64,000 nt of DNA, taken from positions 62,001 through 126,000 of the forward strand of contig NZ_VIRM01000002.1 in NCBI RefSeq assembly GCF_006874475.1. Direction: 5' to 3'. Below the pieces are notes generated by a model that ran no database searches, was not told the DNA's origin, and was given only the letters and a program-made list of their open reading frames with translations. Below, piece by piece: positions 37,423 to 46,026 of the stretch; the stretch's first letter is position 1; the number at the start of each line of letters is the position of its first letter. This DNA comes from Microbispora hainanensis. Lineage in GTDB: Bacteria > Actinomycetota > Actinomycetes > Streptosporangiales > Streptosporangiaceae. Both the position numbers and the translations under genes were made by a program.

Positions 37423-38969
37423 GCCTCAAGGAACCGCCCCAGCAGCGCGTCCTGCTCGATCGTGGTGGGAGCGGTGTCGTTGAGGCAGAACACGTCGTGC
37501 CTGCGCCGGGCCAGCATGCGGCGCAGCTTGGCCGGCGTCTTCGGCAGCGACAGGTCCACGTAGGTGTAGTCGACCGTGCCGGGCACCGCCCGTCCGCTCA
37601 GATAGCCGTAGTAGTGCGCCAGTGACGACACCACCGAGATGTCCCGCGACGTGCGGAACCTGCTGCGCGCGGTCGCCGTGAACTCCGCCGTGAACCGCCC
37701 CTCCAGCTCGTGCATGACCGACCGGCGCAGCGCGTAGGGCACGTGCTTGAGCTTCTGCGTGATCGTGCGGCCGGTCAGGTTCTCCAGGATGCGCCGGTTG
37801 TTCATGCCGGCGGCGTGCACCGGCGACTCCTCGGTCTCCGGCACGCCGAAGGGCACATGAACGGTGCTGGGGAAGAAGCGGGTGATCCCGTTGCCCTCGA
37901 AGAACGTGCGGGGAGGCAGCGGCCGGCCCAGGAAGAAGTCGTCGTTGAAATAGAGGAAGTGTTCGCTGAGCCCGTCGATGTGATGCAGCTGCGTCTCGAT
38001 GGCGTGGGAGTTGAACACCGGCAGCACCGACGGGTCGGTGAAGATCTCCTTGTGATCCACCACCGCGATCATCGGGTGCGTGGTGTCGAGCCAGGGCGGC
38101 GTCTGGCCGTCGGTGACGATCCAGATCCGGTTGATCCAGGGGGCGTACATCAGCAGCGAGCGCAGCGAATAACGCAGCTCGTCCCTGCTGGTGAACCGGG
38201 CCTCCGTGGTCGCCATCTCGCTCGGCGGGGCGCCGGTGCGCAGCGCCTCGGCGCGCTCGGCCTGCTGCCGGCGCGCCCGCCAGGCGGGGTCGGCGCCGTC
38301 CACCCACGTGTAGACGGCGTCGATCGGGAAGTCGATGTCGTCGAGCAGCCGCCGGACGAACTCGGGCCGGGTGCGATAGGCGCGGGCCCTGCGGGCGGCG
38401 CACGCCAGCGGCGTGAACAGCTCCTCGCCGCCGTCCACGGCGGGGCCGTCGACGGGGACGCGGTCGCAGGCGGGGTTCGGCCTCGGGGCGACCAGCTCGT
38501 CCGCCTCCCGGGCCCAGAACTCCAGGTCGCACCCGTGCTCCGGGCCGAGTGTCAGCGTGCGCGAGGGGCTGGCGAAATACATGGCCAGCCGCACGACCTT
38601 GGCGTCGCCGAGCAGCGCCGCCGCGCGCCGCACCGGGCGCATCCGGCCCGCGTCCGCCTGGCGCGCCCGCGCGCCCTGCCTGCCGTACGGCTGTCGCGAC
38701 GCGAACAGCGGATGACTGCCGGCCGCGAGCGCGGCCAGGGCGCGCGGGCGGTCGTCCTCGGACACGGCGATCACCGGCGGCCGGTTGGGCTGCGGGCGCA
38801 CACAGAAGTACGGCACGGCCGCCTCGCCCAGCAGGGCGCACACCACGTCCAGCGTCTCGCGCTGGGCCTGGAGCGGACCCGCGTCCGCCCGGATGAGAGC
38901 GGCGCGCGGCGCGGGCTCCCATGACGGCAGCCGCCCCTGCAGCCGCCGGTACAACGTGACAACGGGCAT
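37389..38969 (-). CDS. Stealth family sugar-phosphate transferase
   Basis: This is a 526-residue protein. After a variable N-terminal 200 residues the four Stealth regions follow in order: CR1 PIDAVYTWVDGADPAW, CR2 FTSRDELRYSLRSLLMYAPW with IWIVTDGQ, CR3 SHAIETQLHHIDGLSEHFLY with FNDDFFLG, and CR4 HDVFCLNDT near the C-terminus. Stealth proteins are sugar-1-phosphate transferases that make phosphodiester-linked capsule or exopolysaccharide, such as bacterial GlcNAc-1-phosphate polymers. GAGGGGGAG precedes the ATG at 38969. It faces the glycosyltransferase operon and diverges from the CDP-alcohol transferase gene. Confidence 0.93.
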   Translation of the reverse strand: MPVVTLYRRLQGRLPSWEPAPRAALIRADAGPLQAQRETLDVVCALLGEAAVPYFCVRPQPNRPPVIAVSEDDRPRALAALAAGSHPLFASRQPYGRQGARARQADAGRMRPVRRAAALLGDAKVVRLAMYFASPSRTLTLGPEHGCDLEFWAREADELVAPRPNPACDRVPVDGPAVDGGEELFTPLACAARRARAYRTRPEFVRRLLDDIDFPIDAVYTWVDGADPAWRARRQQAERAEALRTGAPPSEMATTEARFTSRDELRYSLRSLLMYAPWINRIWIVTDGQTPPWLDTTHPMIAVVDHKEIFTDPSVLPVFNSHAIETQLHHIDGLSEHFLYFNDDFFLGRPLPPRTFFEGNGITRFFPSTVHVPFGVPETEESPVHAAGMNNRRILENLTGRTITQKLKHVPYALRRSVMHELEGRFTAEFTATARSRFRTSRDISVVSSLAHYYGYLSGRAVPGTVDYTYVDLSLPKTPAKLRRMLARRRHDVFCLNDTAPTTIEQDALLGRFLEAYFPTPAPFER

Positions 38970-39124
38970 GGTCTCCCCCTCGACCACGGACTGTAATCGA
39001 TCGGCGACCGGATTGGCGGATGGTTTACCCAGATGAGGGGGACGGTCAAGAAGCGGCAATGAGATGCCCTGCCTGTTACCGAAGAGCAGGCCAACGGCTA
39101 CCGGTTGTAGTCATTCTTGCCTGC

Positions 39125-40015
39125 ATGGGAGGCTTCACGCTGGACGACATACTCGCGACGCGCAAGCCGAGAGACTCGTGGTGGACCGTCTTCATGGTCG
39201 ATCCGCTCGCCTGCCGGCTCGCGCTGCTCGTGGCCAATCACACCTCGATCACGCCAAACGGACTGACACGACTGTCCATGCTGATCGGCTTCGCTTCGGC
39301 GGCGGCCTTCACGGAGGGCATGCTCGTCGCCGGTGCGGTGCTGTTCTATCTGAGCTTCATGGTCGACTGCATGGACGGCAAGATCGCCAGACTCAAGGGC
39401 ACGGGGACGCCCTTCGGCCTGTGGCTCGACTACGTCGGCGACCGGGTGCGGGTGGTCTGCTGCGCCTTCGGATGGGGGTTCGGGGAGTACACCCGCACGG
39501 GCGACACCGACCTGGCGCTCGCCGCCGTCGGCGTCGTGGTGCTCGACCTGTTCCGCTACATCAACGGCCCCCAGCTCAAGCGGGTCAAGGACGCCACCCG
39601 GGCGCTGCTCGAGACGCGGCTGGAGGGGCAGTACGTCCTCGCCGAGAGCGTCCTGCGCTCCCGGCCGCGAAGCGAGCTGGAGCAGGCCAGGACGGAGTTC
39701 GAGCAGACCGTCGAGGACGCCGGCGCCACGGTGGTCGACCTGCAGAAGGCGTTCCACGCGCGCTTCCCCTGGTATGACCGGTTCCGGGTCTTCCTGGTGC
39801 GGCACCGCGTGCGCACCCACGTCGTGAGCGGCATCGAGTTCCACGCCGCGGTCTTCGTCGTGGCCCCGCTGTTCGGAGCCGCGGCCCTGGTGCCGGTCGC
39901 GGCCGTGGCCGGCGCGCTGCTGCTGGCGTTCGAGATGTTCCTGGTCTACCGCGTCTGGCTGGCGTCGCGCCAGGTGCCCCGCACCGCCGCCGAGAGAGAG
40001 AAGATCCTCGTCTGA
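39125..40015 (+). CDS. CDP-alcohol phosphatidyltransferase family protein
   Basis: This 296-residue integral membrane enzyme has the complete family signature from Asp81 to Asp106 (D81, D84, G85, A88, R89, G98, D102, D106). It moves a phospho-alcohol from a CDP carrier to an alcohol acceptor. Several hydrophobic segments flank it, and an amphipathic insert lies at about 150-240. The substrate is unknown; next to a glycerophosphotransferase fusion it could supply a lipid or polyol phosphate. The start is uncertain: the ATG at 39125 has no ribosome site but follows CATTCT by seven bases; 39020 and 39059 are alternatives. Confidence 0.86.
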   Translation: MGGFTLDDILATRKPRDSWWTVFMVDPLACRLALLVANHTSITPNGLTRLSMLIGFASAAAFTEGMLVAGAVLFYLSFMVDCMDGKIARLKGTGTPFGLWLDYVGDRVRVVCCAFGWGFGEYTRTGDTDLALAAVGVVVLDLFRYINGPQLKRVKDATRALLETRLEGQYVLAESVLRSRPRSELEQARTEFEQTVEDAGATVVDLQKAFHARFPWYDRFRVFLVRHRVRTHVVSGIEFHAAVFVVAPLFGAAALVPVAAVAGALLLAFEMFLVYRVWLASRQVPRTAAEREKILV

Positions 40016-40138
40016 CCGGCCTTCTCGGCCCGATCCACTACTTGTACGGCGTGACGCCGTAGGACCCGCGTCACCAGCCGCGCCCGGGGGCGGGCGGCGG
40101 CGTGACGTCCGGAAATTTCACCACGGGGGATAGAACTC

Positions 40139-41179
40139 ATGCATTCGGACAGACCTGTCTTCGTCGTCGGCTGCCCGCGCTCCGGCACCACCATGCTGCA
40201 GCTCATGCTGCACTCGCACCCGCGCATCGCGGTCCCGCCCGAGACGCGGTTCCTCGTCCCGGCCTACTTCTCCCGCCGGGCGTACGGCGACATGCGGCTG
40301 GCCGACAACAGGCGCAGGCTGGCGACCTGGATCGCCGAGGGCCGCACCACGAAGTTCCACGAGCTCGGGCTGAGCCGCCCCGACTTCATCCAGGCGGCCA
40401 TGCTCGGCCCGGGCAGCTTCGGCTCGGTCATCGGCATGGTCTTCAAGTGCTATGCCGAGCGCTTCGGCAAGCCGCGCTGGGGCGACAAGCGGCCCAGCTA
40501 CTACCGGCACGTCGAGATGCTGATGCGGATGTTCCCCGACGCGCAGTTCGTCCACCTCGTCAGGGACGGCCGCGACTGCGTGGCCTCGCTCAAGCAGATG
40601 CCCTGGTACAAGGCCGACGCCGTGCACGCCATGGCCAACTGGGCCGAGTCGATCGACTTCGGCCGCCGGCACGCGCGCAAGCTGCCCGCCGACAGCTTCT
40701 ACGAGCTGCGATACGAGGACCTGACCGCCGACCCGGAGACCGAGCTGAAGAAGCTGTGCGTGTTCCTCGGCGAGGACTACGACCCGGCGATGTGCGAGCC
40801 GCGCCACGTGGCCGAGCTCGCCGTGCCCAAGCACAAGGTGTGGCACAGCAACACGCACGAGGAGGTGACCACCGCCCACTCGGGCAAGTGGGCCTCCCGG
40901 CTGGAGCCCTGGGAGATCTCGCTGTGCGAGGAGGTGCTCGGCGAGCGGCTCACGGCGTACGGCTACGAGCTGAGCGGGGCGCGCAAGCCCGACCGCGAGC
41001 ACGTCGCGGCGTTCAAGGCGGCGGCGGCCAAGCGCCGCGCGGCGCGGCTGCGCAAGTACAACCGCGACCGCCTCACCCGGCTGCGCGAGCCCGGTCCGAT
41101 CGCCGCGCTGCTGACAGAGGGCCAGCGGCAGCTCGCGGGCCTGCCCCAGCAGCGCTCCTACGAACTGCTCCCCCGCTGA
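40139..41179 (+). CDS. Sulfotransferase family protein
   Basis: This 346-residue cytosolic enzyme has the PAPS-binding loop CPRSGTTMLQLML at 12-24 and the 3'-phosphate site FVHLVRDGRDCVASLKQMPW near 140-160. YELRYEDLTADPETELKKLC is also typical. It transfers sulfate from PAPS to a hydroxyl or amino group; in this position a glycolipid or polymer sugar is the likely acceptor, though nothing in the sequence names it. A purine-rich GGGGGATAG lies upstream of the ATG. It ends 18 bp before the convergent lacI-type gene. Confidence 0.9.
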   Translation: MHSDRPVFVVGCPRSGTTMLQLMLHSHPRIAVPPETRFLVPAYFSRRAYGDMRLADNRRRLATWIAEGRTTKFHELGLSRPDFIQAAMLGPGSFGSVIGMVFKCYAERFGKPRWGDKRPSYYRHVEMLMRMFPDAQFVHLVRDGRDCVASLKQMPWYKADAVHAMANWAESIDFGRRHARKLPADSFYELRYEDLTADPETELKKLCVFLGEDYDPAMCEPRHVAELAVPKHKVWHSNTHEEVTTAHSGKWASRLEPWEISLCEEVLGERLTAYGYELSGARKPDREHVAAFKAAAAKRRAARLRKYNRDRLTRLREPGPIAALLTEGQRQLAGLPQQRSYELLPR

Positions 41180-41197
41180 CAACCTCTCTCGACGATC

Positions 41198-42295
41198 TCA
41201 GCCGCCCTGCGGGGGGCCGACCGACGACCGCATGACGAGACGCGAGCGGAGCGTGTGCGTCTCGCGGCCGGCCTCGGCCCCCTGCACGATGTCGAGGAGC
41301 ACCCCGGCCGCCTTCGCGCCGAGCTCGTGCACCGGCTGCGCGATCATCGTCAGCGGCGGGTCCATCACCGCCGCCCAGGCGCTGTCGTCGAACCCGATGA
41401 GGGCGACGTCGCGCGGATAGGACAGTCCGGCGGCCCGTAGGGCGCGCAAGGCGCCCGTCACCGCCTCGGTCTCGGTGCAGAACAGCGCGGTGATGCGGTC
41501 GGGCAGGGCGAGCATGCGCGCGACCTCCTGGGTCACCCGCTCCTCGACCTTGCGCCCGACCATCACCAGCTCGGGGTCGAAGGGGATCCGCGCGTCGTCG
41601 AGCGCGTCGAGGTAGCCGCGCAGCCGCTCGCCGTCGGTCCAGAGATTGCGGGACGCCGCGTCCAGCAGCTCGCGCCGGGTGGCGGGCGGCTGCGCCATGG
41701 GCGGTCCCCACACGAAGCCGATCCGGCGGTGCCCCGCCTCGATCAGCCGCTCGACCGCCTCACGCGCGGCGTCGCGGTTGTCGATGACGACCGCGTCGAG
41801 GTCGAGCGCCGGGATGGCCCGGTCGACCAGGACGACGGGGACGCCGCGCTTCAGCGCCTCCCTGACATGGCCGACCTCCCGGCCGCTGACCGCGGCGGAC
41901 GCGATGATCATGCCGTCGACGCGCTTGTCGATCAGCACGTTGGTGGCGGCGACCTCCTCGTCGAGGTTCTCGTAGGTGCTCAGCACGATCGTGTCGAAGC
42001 CGCGGGCGCGGGAGGCGTCGCAGACGCCGCGGACCAGCCCGGCGAAGAAGGGGTTGCCGATGTCGGCGACGATCACGCCGATGGTGTGGCTCACGCCGGT
42101 CGACATGCTGCGGGCGAGGGCGTTGGCGCGGTAGCCGAGCTTCTCGGCCGCCGCGAGCACACGTTGGCGCAGCTCGGGGCTGACGTGCCCATAGCCGCCG
42201 AGCGTGCGGGCGGCGGTCGCGCGCCCGACCCCCGCCTCGGCCGCCACCTCGGAGATCGTCACCCGTCCGGCGGCCTGGCTCCGCTCAGCTGGCAT
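41198..42295 (-). CDS. LacI family transcriptional regulator of the Amadori-product locus
   Basis: This 365-residue repressor has the LacI helix-turn-helix at 13-60 (VTISEVAAEAGVGRATAART) with hinge helix residues ANALARSM, then a periplasmic-binding-protein-like sensor domain (IGVIVADIGNPFFAGLV; GMIIASAAVSG; VALIGFDDSAW). It is third in an operon behind the FrlB-like and FrlD-like genes, 23 bp after the kinase, with GGGAGGAA as ribosome site. The palindromes with central ACCGGT at 44315 and 44470 are its likely operators. Confidence 0.93.
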   Translation of the reverse strand: MPAERSQAAGRVTISEVAAEAGVGRATAARTLGGYGHVSPELRQRVLAAAEKLGYRANALARSMSTGVSHTIGVIVADIGNPFFAGLVRGVCDASRARGFDTIVLSTYENLDEEVAATNVLIDKRVDGMIIASAAVSGREVGHVREALKRGVPVVLVDRAIPALDLDAVVIDNRDAAREAVERLIEAGHRRIGFVWGPPMAQPPATRRELLDAASRNLWTDGERLRGYLDALDDARIPFDPELVMVGRKVEERVTQEVARMLALPDRITALFCTETEAVTGALRALRAAGLSYPRDVALIGFDDSAWAAVMDPPLTMIAQPVHELGAKAAGVLLDIVQGAEAGRETHTLRSRLVMRSSVGPPQGG

Positions 42296-42318
42296 GGCCG
42301 GCGTTCCTCCCTCTCGTC

Positions 42319-43197
42319 CTAGCGAAGCTTAGTGAGAACGGGCCGTCCGTGGCCGAACGCGCCCTCCACCAGGCACTGCTCGTACGCCGACCGCGCGCCG
42401 TCGTGGAGCGCGCGCTCGACGGCGTCGCGGCGGGGGGAGGCGCCGGCGGTCCAGCCGCCGCGCAGCAGCGAGACGGCGAACCCGGTGAGGAAGGCGTCGC
42501 CGCAGCCCATCGTGTCGGCCATCAGGCGAGGATCCTCCACCCGGAGCGCGGGGGTCGCGATCGTGACCCTGCCGTCGTGCGCGATCGCCCCCTCGACGCC
42601 GCGCGTGGCCAGCGCGAGCCCCGCGCCGCGCCGTACGGCCTCGGCCAGCAGCGCCCGTGTGGCGGCCTCGTCGAGATGTGAGCACGACAGCAGCACGAGG
42701 TCGGCGTACGGGCAGACCCGGCCGAGGTAGCCGGGAGTGCGGAACTCGTCCTCGCTGGACAGGTCGAAGCTCACCACCGGGCCGAGCCCGGCCAGCTTGG
42801 GCAGCTCGGTCTCGCTCCGGGAGTACACGCTGGAGTGCACCAGGTCGAAGGAGGCGGCGTAACGCAGCAGGTCGTCGCCCAGGACGAGCGGCTCCCGCAG
42901 CGTGACACCGCCGCCGTTCCAGCCGAGGAAGACGCGGTCGCCGTCGTCCACGCGCAAGGTGGAGACGCCGCTTTCGCCGGTCCGTACGACGCAGTGGTCG
43001 GTCGCGACCCCCTGGGCGGCGATCGAGTCGCGCAGGAAGCCGCCGAGCTCGTCGTCGCCGAACACGCCCAGGTAGGCCGCGTCGAGGCCGAGGCGGCGGG
43101 CGTAGACGGCCACGTTGACGCTGTTGCCTCCGGGATACTCCACGCCGCGGTCGACGAACCGGTCGACGATGTTGTCGCCGAAGCCGAGGACTCTCAA
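42319..43197 (-). CDS. PfkB family sugar kinase, FrlD-like
   Basis: This 292-residue kinase has a TTG start preceded by AGGAG. The N-terminus GFGDNIVDRFVDRGVEYPGG with NSVNVAVYARRLG parallels E. coli FrlD (GDNCVD, then GGNAVNVAVY). DTMGCGDAFLTGFAVSLL holds the catalytic Asp and anion hole. FrlD phosphorylates fructoselysine at C6 to give the substrate of the deglycase; the exact Amadori compound here is unknown. It sits directly behind the deglycase gene, with a hairpin between them. Confidence 0.87.
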   Translation of the reverse strand: MRVLGFGDNIVDRFVDRGVEYPGGNSVNVAVYARRLGLDAAYLGVFGDDELGGFLRDSIAAQGVATDHCVVRTGESGVSTLRVDDGDRVFLGWNGGGVTLREPLVLGDDLLRYAASFDLVHSSVYSRSETELPKLAGLGPVVSFDLSSEDEFRTPGYLGRVCPYADLVLLSCSHLDEAATRALLAEAVRRGAGLALATRGVEGAIAHDGRVTIATPALRVEDPRLMADTMGCGDAFLTGFAVSLLRGGWTAGASPRRDAVERALHDGARSAYEQCLVEGAFGHGRPVLTKLR

Positions 43198-43214
43198 GGG
43201 ACTCTCCTGTGGAC

Positions 43215-43244
43215 GGGCCCCCGCGCAGGCATGCGCGAGGGCCC
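43215..43244 (-). promoter_or_regulatory. Intercistronic hairpin between deglycase and kinase genes
   Basis: Thirteen-base arms (43215-43227 and 43232-43244), with one mismatch and a 4-base loop, form a very stable stem in the mRNA. There is no T-run, so it is more likely an mRNA-stability or processing element than a full terminator. Confidence 0.5.
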
Positions 43245-43263
43245 GGAAGGGGGGACGGCGGGA

Positions 43264-44265
43264 TCAGTAGTCCATGACGCGGTAGTAGCGGCGCAGGTCG
43301 AGCGAGTGGTCGCGTACCCGCTCCAGGTGCTTGCTGACGCGGCTCATCACGGTGTCGAGGACGAGCGGCGCGAGCAGGCCGCGGAACCGCGGGCTGATGC
43401 CGTCGAGCGGGTAGTCCTTCGTGTCGAAGACCGTGACGTCCTCGGAGATCCGCCTGGCGAACGCCTCGGCCCGGTCGGTGAGAGCCCTCGCCTCGTCCTC
43501 GCCCTGGAAGACGATCACGCTGGTGTTCTCTTCGAGCAGTTCGAGCGAGCCGTGGAAGAACTCGGCGCTGTGCACCCGCGTGGTGCGCAGCCACTGCATC
43601 TCCTCCAGGATGCACATGGAGTAGAGGTAGGTGAACCCCCACAGGTTGCCGCCGCCGACGAGGAAGTAGTAGTCGCTGTCCTTGTGGGCGTCGGCGAACG
43701 CCTCGGCGACCGGCTCGGCCTGCCTGGCGACCTCCAGGAGGATCCGCGGGAGGTCGTCGAACTCGGCGGCGAACCTCTCGTAGCCGTCGAACTCGCCCCG
43801 CCGCGACAGCAGCCGGCTCATGAAGAGCAGCATCTGCATGTCGAACGGCCACGTCTTGGGCTCGGTCAGCAGCGCGAGGTCGACGTTCCGGGCGACCGGC
43901 GAGTCGGGGTGGCCGGTGAAGCCGACGGTATAGGCGCCCTTCGACCTGCAGAATTCGATGGCCCTCACGACGTCGTCGGTGGTGCCGGAGACCGAGGTGA
44001 AGATCGCCACCGAGCGCCCGCCGAGCGCCTTCTCGTCCACGGCCACGAGCTCGGCCGCGATCACCGCGCGCACGTCGAGCGTGGACCGCCGGCGGGCCAG
44101 GAGCTCGTACGGCCACATCTGGGCGTAGGTGCCGCCGGCGCCGACGAGGTAGAGGTTGTCGAATCCCCCGTCCACGAGCCGATCGACCAGTTCCTCGATC
44201 CGCGGGCGCAGCGCCACCGCGCTCGCCAGCTGGGAGAGGAATTCCGGCTCGTCGAATCCGAGCAT
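43264..44265 (-). CDS. SIS-domain sugar isomerase, FrlB-like fructosamine-6-phosphate deglycase
   Basis: This 333-residue protein has two SIS domains (LYLVGAGGTYAQMWPYELLA; VAIFTSVSGTTDDVVRAI). The active-site stretch HSAEFFHGSLELLEE (Glu235, His238) aligns with the EFRHGPLEIVE segment of E. coli FrlB, and the C-terminus KHLERVRDHSLDLRRYYRV matches the KDHNPDERRYY end of FrlB. This separates it from glucosamine-6-phosphate synthase-type SIS proteins. The family splits fructoselysine- or glucoselysine-6-phosphate into glucose-6-phosphate and the amine. AAAGGA precedes the ATG. It is first gene of the minus-strand arm. Confidence 0.86.
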   Translation of the reverse strand: MLGFDEPEFLSQLASAVALRPRIEELVDRLVDGGFDNLYLVGAGGTYAQMWPYELLARRRSTLDVRAVIAAELVAVDEKALGGRSVAIFTSVSGTTDDVVRAIEFCRSKGAYTVGFTGHPDSPVARNVDLALLTEPKTWPFDMQMLLFMSRLLSRRGEFDGYERFAAEFDDLPRILLEVARQAEPVAEAFADAHKDSDYYFLVGGGNLWGFTYLYSMCILEEMQWLRTTRVHSAEFFHGSLELLEENTSVIVFQGEDEARALTDRAEAFARRISEDVTVFDTKDYPLDGISPRFRGLLAPLVLDTVMSRVSKHLERVRDHSLDLRRYYRVMDY

Positions 44266-44314
44266 TGTCGCGTCCTTTCGGGATCACCTGCGGACCGGCG
44301 GCGCCCCTGCTGCC

Positions 44315-44328
44315 TGATACCGGTATCA
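44315..44328. promoter_or_regulatory. LacI-type operator 1
   Basis: TGATACCGGTATCA is a perfect palindrome with the central CG typical of LacI-family sites. It lies 50 bp upstream of the deglycase start. Confidence 0.75.
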
Positions 44329-44469
44329 CGCCCGGTCACGCTGGCACAGGTGAACGTGCGACGTCAACACCGCAACCCATCTTGTCAATGCGCTGCGCCT
44401 ACTAGCTGCTGTTTCTCGTCTGGCTGCGCTCCTGGAGGCGTCCGGCGCGGAAAAATTCCTGAACTAGGT

Positions 44470-44485
44470 CTGGTACCGGTATCAG
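44470..44485. promoter_or_regulatory. LacI-type operator 2
   Basis: CTGGTACCGGTATCAG is a 16-bp palindrome with one asymmetric pair and the same core as operator 1. Their centres are about 156 bp apart, so each divergent arm has its own site and DNA looping is possible. Confidence 0.72.
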
Positions 44486-44615
44486 ATGGTCTGTACAGTC
44501 ACCCCACACCAGCGGGTCGTGCCCGCCGAATCCCGGTGTCACCGCACGGCGGCTCCCGGCGGGTTGCGGTGTCCCGGCATCGCCCCAGGTCCCGGCGCCG
44601 GCGGTCCTCCCTCCG

Positions 44616-44677
44616 CAGACGGACCAGCCCCCAGACGGACCAGCCCAGAGAGACCAGCCCCCATACAGACCAGAGAG
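44616..44677 (+). repeat. 15-16-base tandem repeats in the leader of the binding-protein gene
   Basis: Four degenerate units (first two CAGACGGACCAGCCC, then two drifted copies) occupy the last 70 bases before the ATG at 44687. The ribosome site GAGAGGAAG lies just after the array. The leader also holds a CACCGCA/TGCGGTG inverted repeat farther upstream. Confidence 0.6.
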
Positions 44678-44686
44678 AGGAAGCCC

Positions 44687-46012
44687 ATGCGCCCTCGCGC
44701 ACTGACGACGTTCGCGGCACTCGCCGGGACGTCGGTGCTCGCCCTCGCCGGGTGCACCGGCGGCGGGCAGGCGGACACGGCTCCCGCGGCCGACGTGACC
44801 GCCGCCCCCGACTACTCCGGCACCCTGAGCATCCTCACCAAGTTCGCCGGAGAGCCGCTGGAGCCGTACTTCGAGAACCTGGCCGCCGAATACGAGAAGC
44901 TCCACCCCGGCGTGAAGATCCAGCTCATCCAGGAGACCGACCAGAGCATCAAGGACAAGACCAAGACGCTGACCGCGTCGAACGCCCTGCCCGACGTCTA
45001 CTTCACCTGGACGGGCAACTGGGCGGAGAACTTCGTCCGCGGCGGCCGCGCGGCCGACCTGACCGAGGTCGTCGGACCCGGCACGGAGTGGGGGAAGACC
45101 TTCAGCGAGGGGGCGCTGTCGGCCTTCGCCTACGACGGCAGGTACTACGGGATCCCGCTCTACGGCAACGGCAAGTTCATGGGCTACAACAAGGCCGCGT
45201 TCGCCAAGGCGGGAGTGAAGGTGCCCGCCACGTTCGAGGACCTGATCGCCGCGTGCGGGCCGCTGCGCAAGGCCGGGTATGAGCCGATCGCGTTCGGCAA
45301 CAAGGACGGCTGGCCGGCCCTCCACTACCTGCAGCAGATGTTCGCCTACGACGTGCCGTGGGACACCCTGCAGGCCGACCTCAAGCCCGCGACGGCGAAG
45401 CTCGACGATCCGGGCTACGTCACCGCGCTGACCCGGTTCACGACCCTCGTCGACACCTGCACCGACACCAGGAGCGGCACCAACGGCGTGCTGTACAGCT
45501 CGGCGCAGGAGAAGTTCGCCGACGGCAAGGCGGCCATGTACTACCAGGAGATCCTGGAGTTCGACAACGAGACCGCCGAGGGCAAGCTCCCCGCGGACGA
45601 CTTCGGCATCTTCCCGCTGCCGGCGCCACAGGGGGCGAAGGGCGACCCCGCGGTGATCGAGGGCGCGCCCGAGGGATATCTGGTCAACGCCGCCTCCCCG
45701 CGCATCCCGCTGGCCGTCGACTTCATGAAGTTCGTCACGAGCGTGGAGAACGCCAAGACCCTGTCGTCGCCGCCGTACGGGCAGCCCAGCACGGTCATCG
45801 GCGCGGTCACGCCCGAGACCTCCAGCAGCGCCGTGTTCGCGGGCGTCGGGCTGGTCAACAAGGCGCCGAAGCTCGCCGCCTGGCTCGACACCGTCACCGT
45901 GCCCGAGGTGGCCGACGCCTGGCTGTCCGGCGGCGAGGCGCTGATCACCGGCGGCAGGACCCCCGAGCAGGTGCTCGAGAGCGTCCGCCGGGCCTCGGCG
46001 TCGGCGAAGTAG
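44687..46012 (+). CDS. ABC sugar-type substrate-binding lipoprotein
   Basis: This 441-residue family 1 extracellular solute-binding protein starts with a lipoprotein signal (LAGTSVLALAGCTGG; Cys about residue 23). LSILTKFAGEPLEPYFENLA and YYGIPLYGNGKFMGYNKAAF are typical of CUT1 carbohydrate transporters. It is the equivalent of FrlO of the Bacillus frl operon, and the ligand is predicted to be an Amadori compound or a related glycosylated amine. Two permease genes and an epimerase gene follow without gaps. An alternative start upstream would lack the signal peptide. Confidence 0.92.
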   Translation: MRPRALTTFAALAGTSVLALAGCTGGGQADTAPAADVTAAPDYSGTLSILTKFAGEPLEPYFENLAAEYEKLHPGVKIQLIQETDQSIKDKTKTLTASNALPDVYFTWTGNWAENFVRGGRAADLTEVVGPGTEWGKTFSEGALSAFAYDGRYYGIPLYGNGKFMGYNKAAFAKAGVKVPATFEDLIAACGPLRKAGYEPIAFGNKDGWPALHYLQQMFAYDVPWDTLQADLKPATAKLDDPGYVTALTRFTTLVDTCTDTRSGTNGVLYSSAQEKFADGKAAMYYQEILEFDNETAEGKLPADDFGIFPLPAPQGAKGDPAVIEGAPEGYLVNAASPRIPLAVDFMKFVTSVENAKTLSSPPYGQPSTVIGAVTPETSSSAVFAGVGLVNKAPKLAAWLDTVTVPEVADAWLSGGEALITGGRTPEQVLESVRRASASAK

Positions 46013-46026
46013 CCGGAGGAGAGCAG

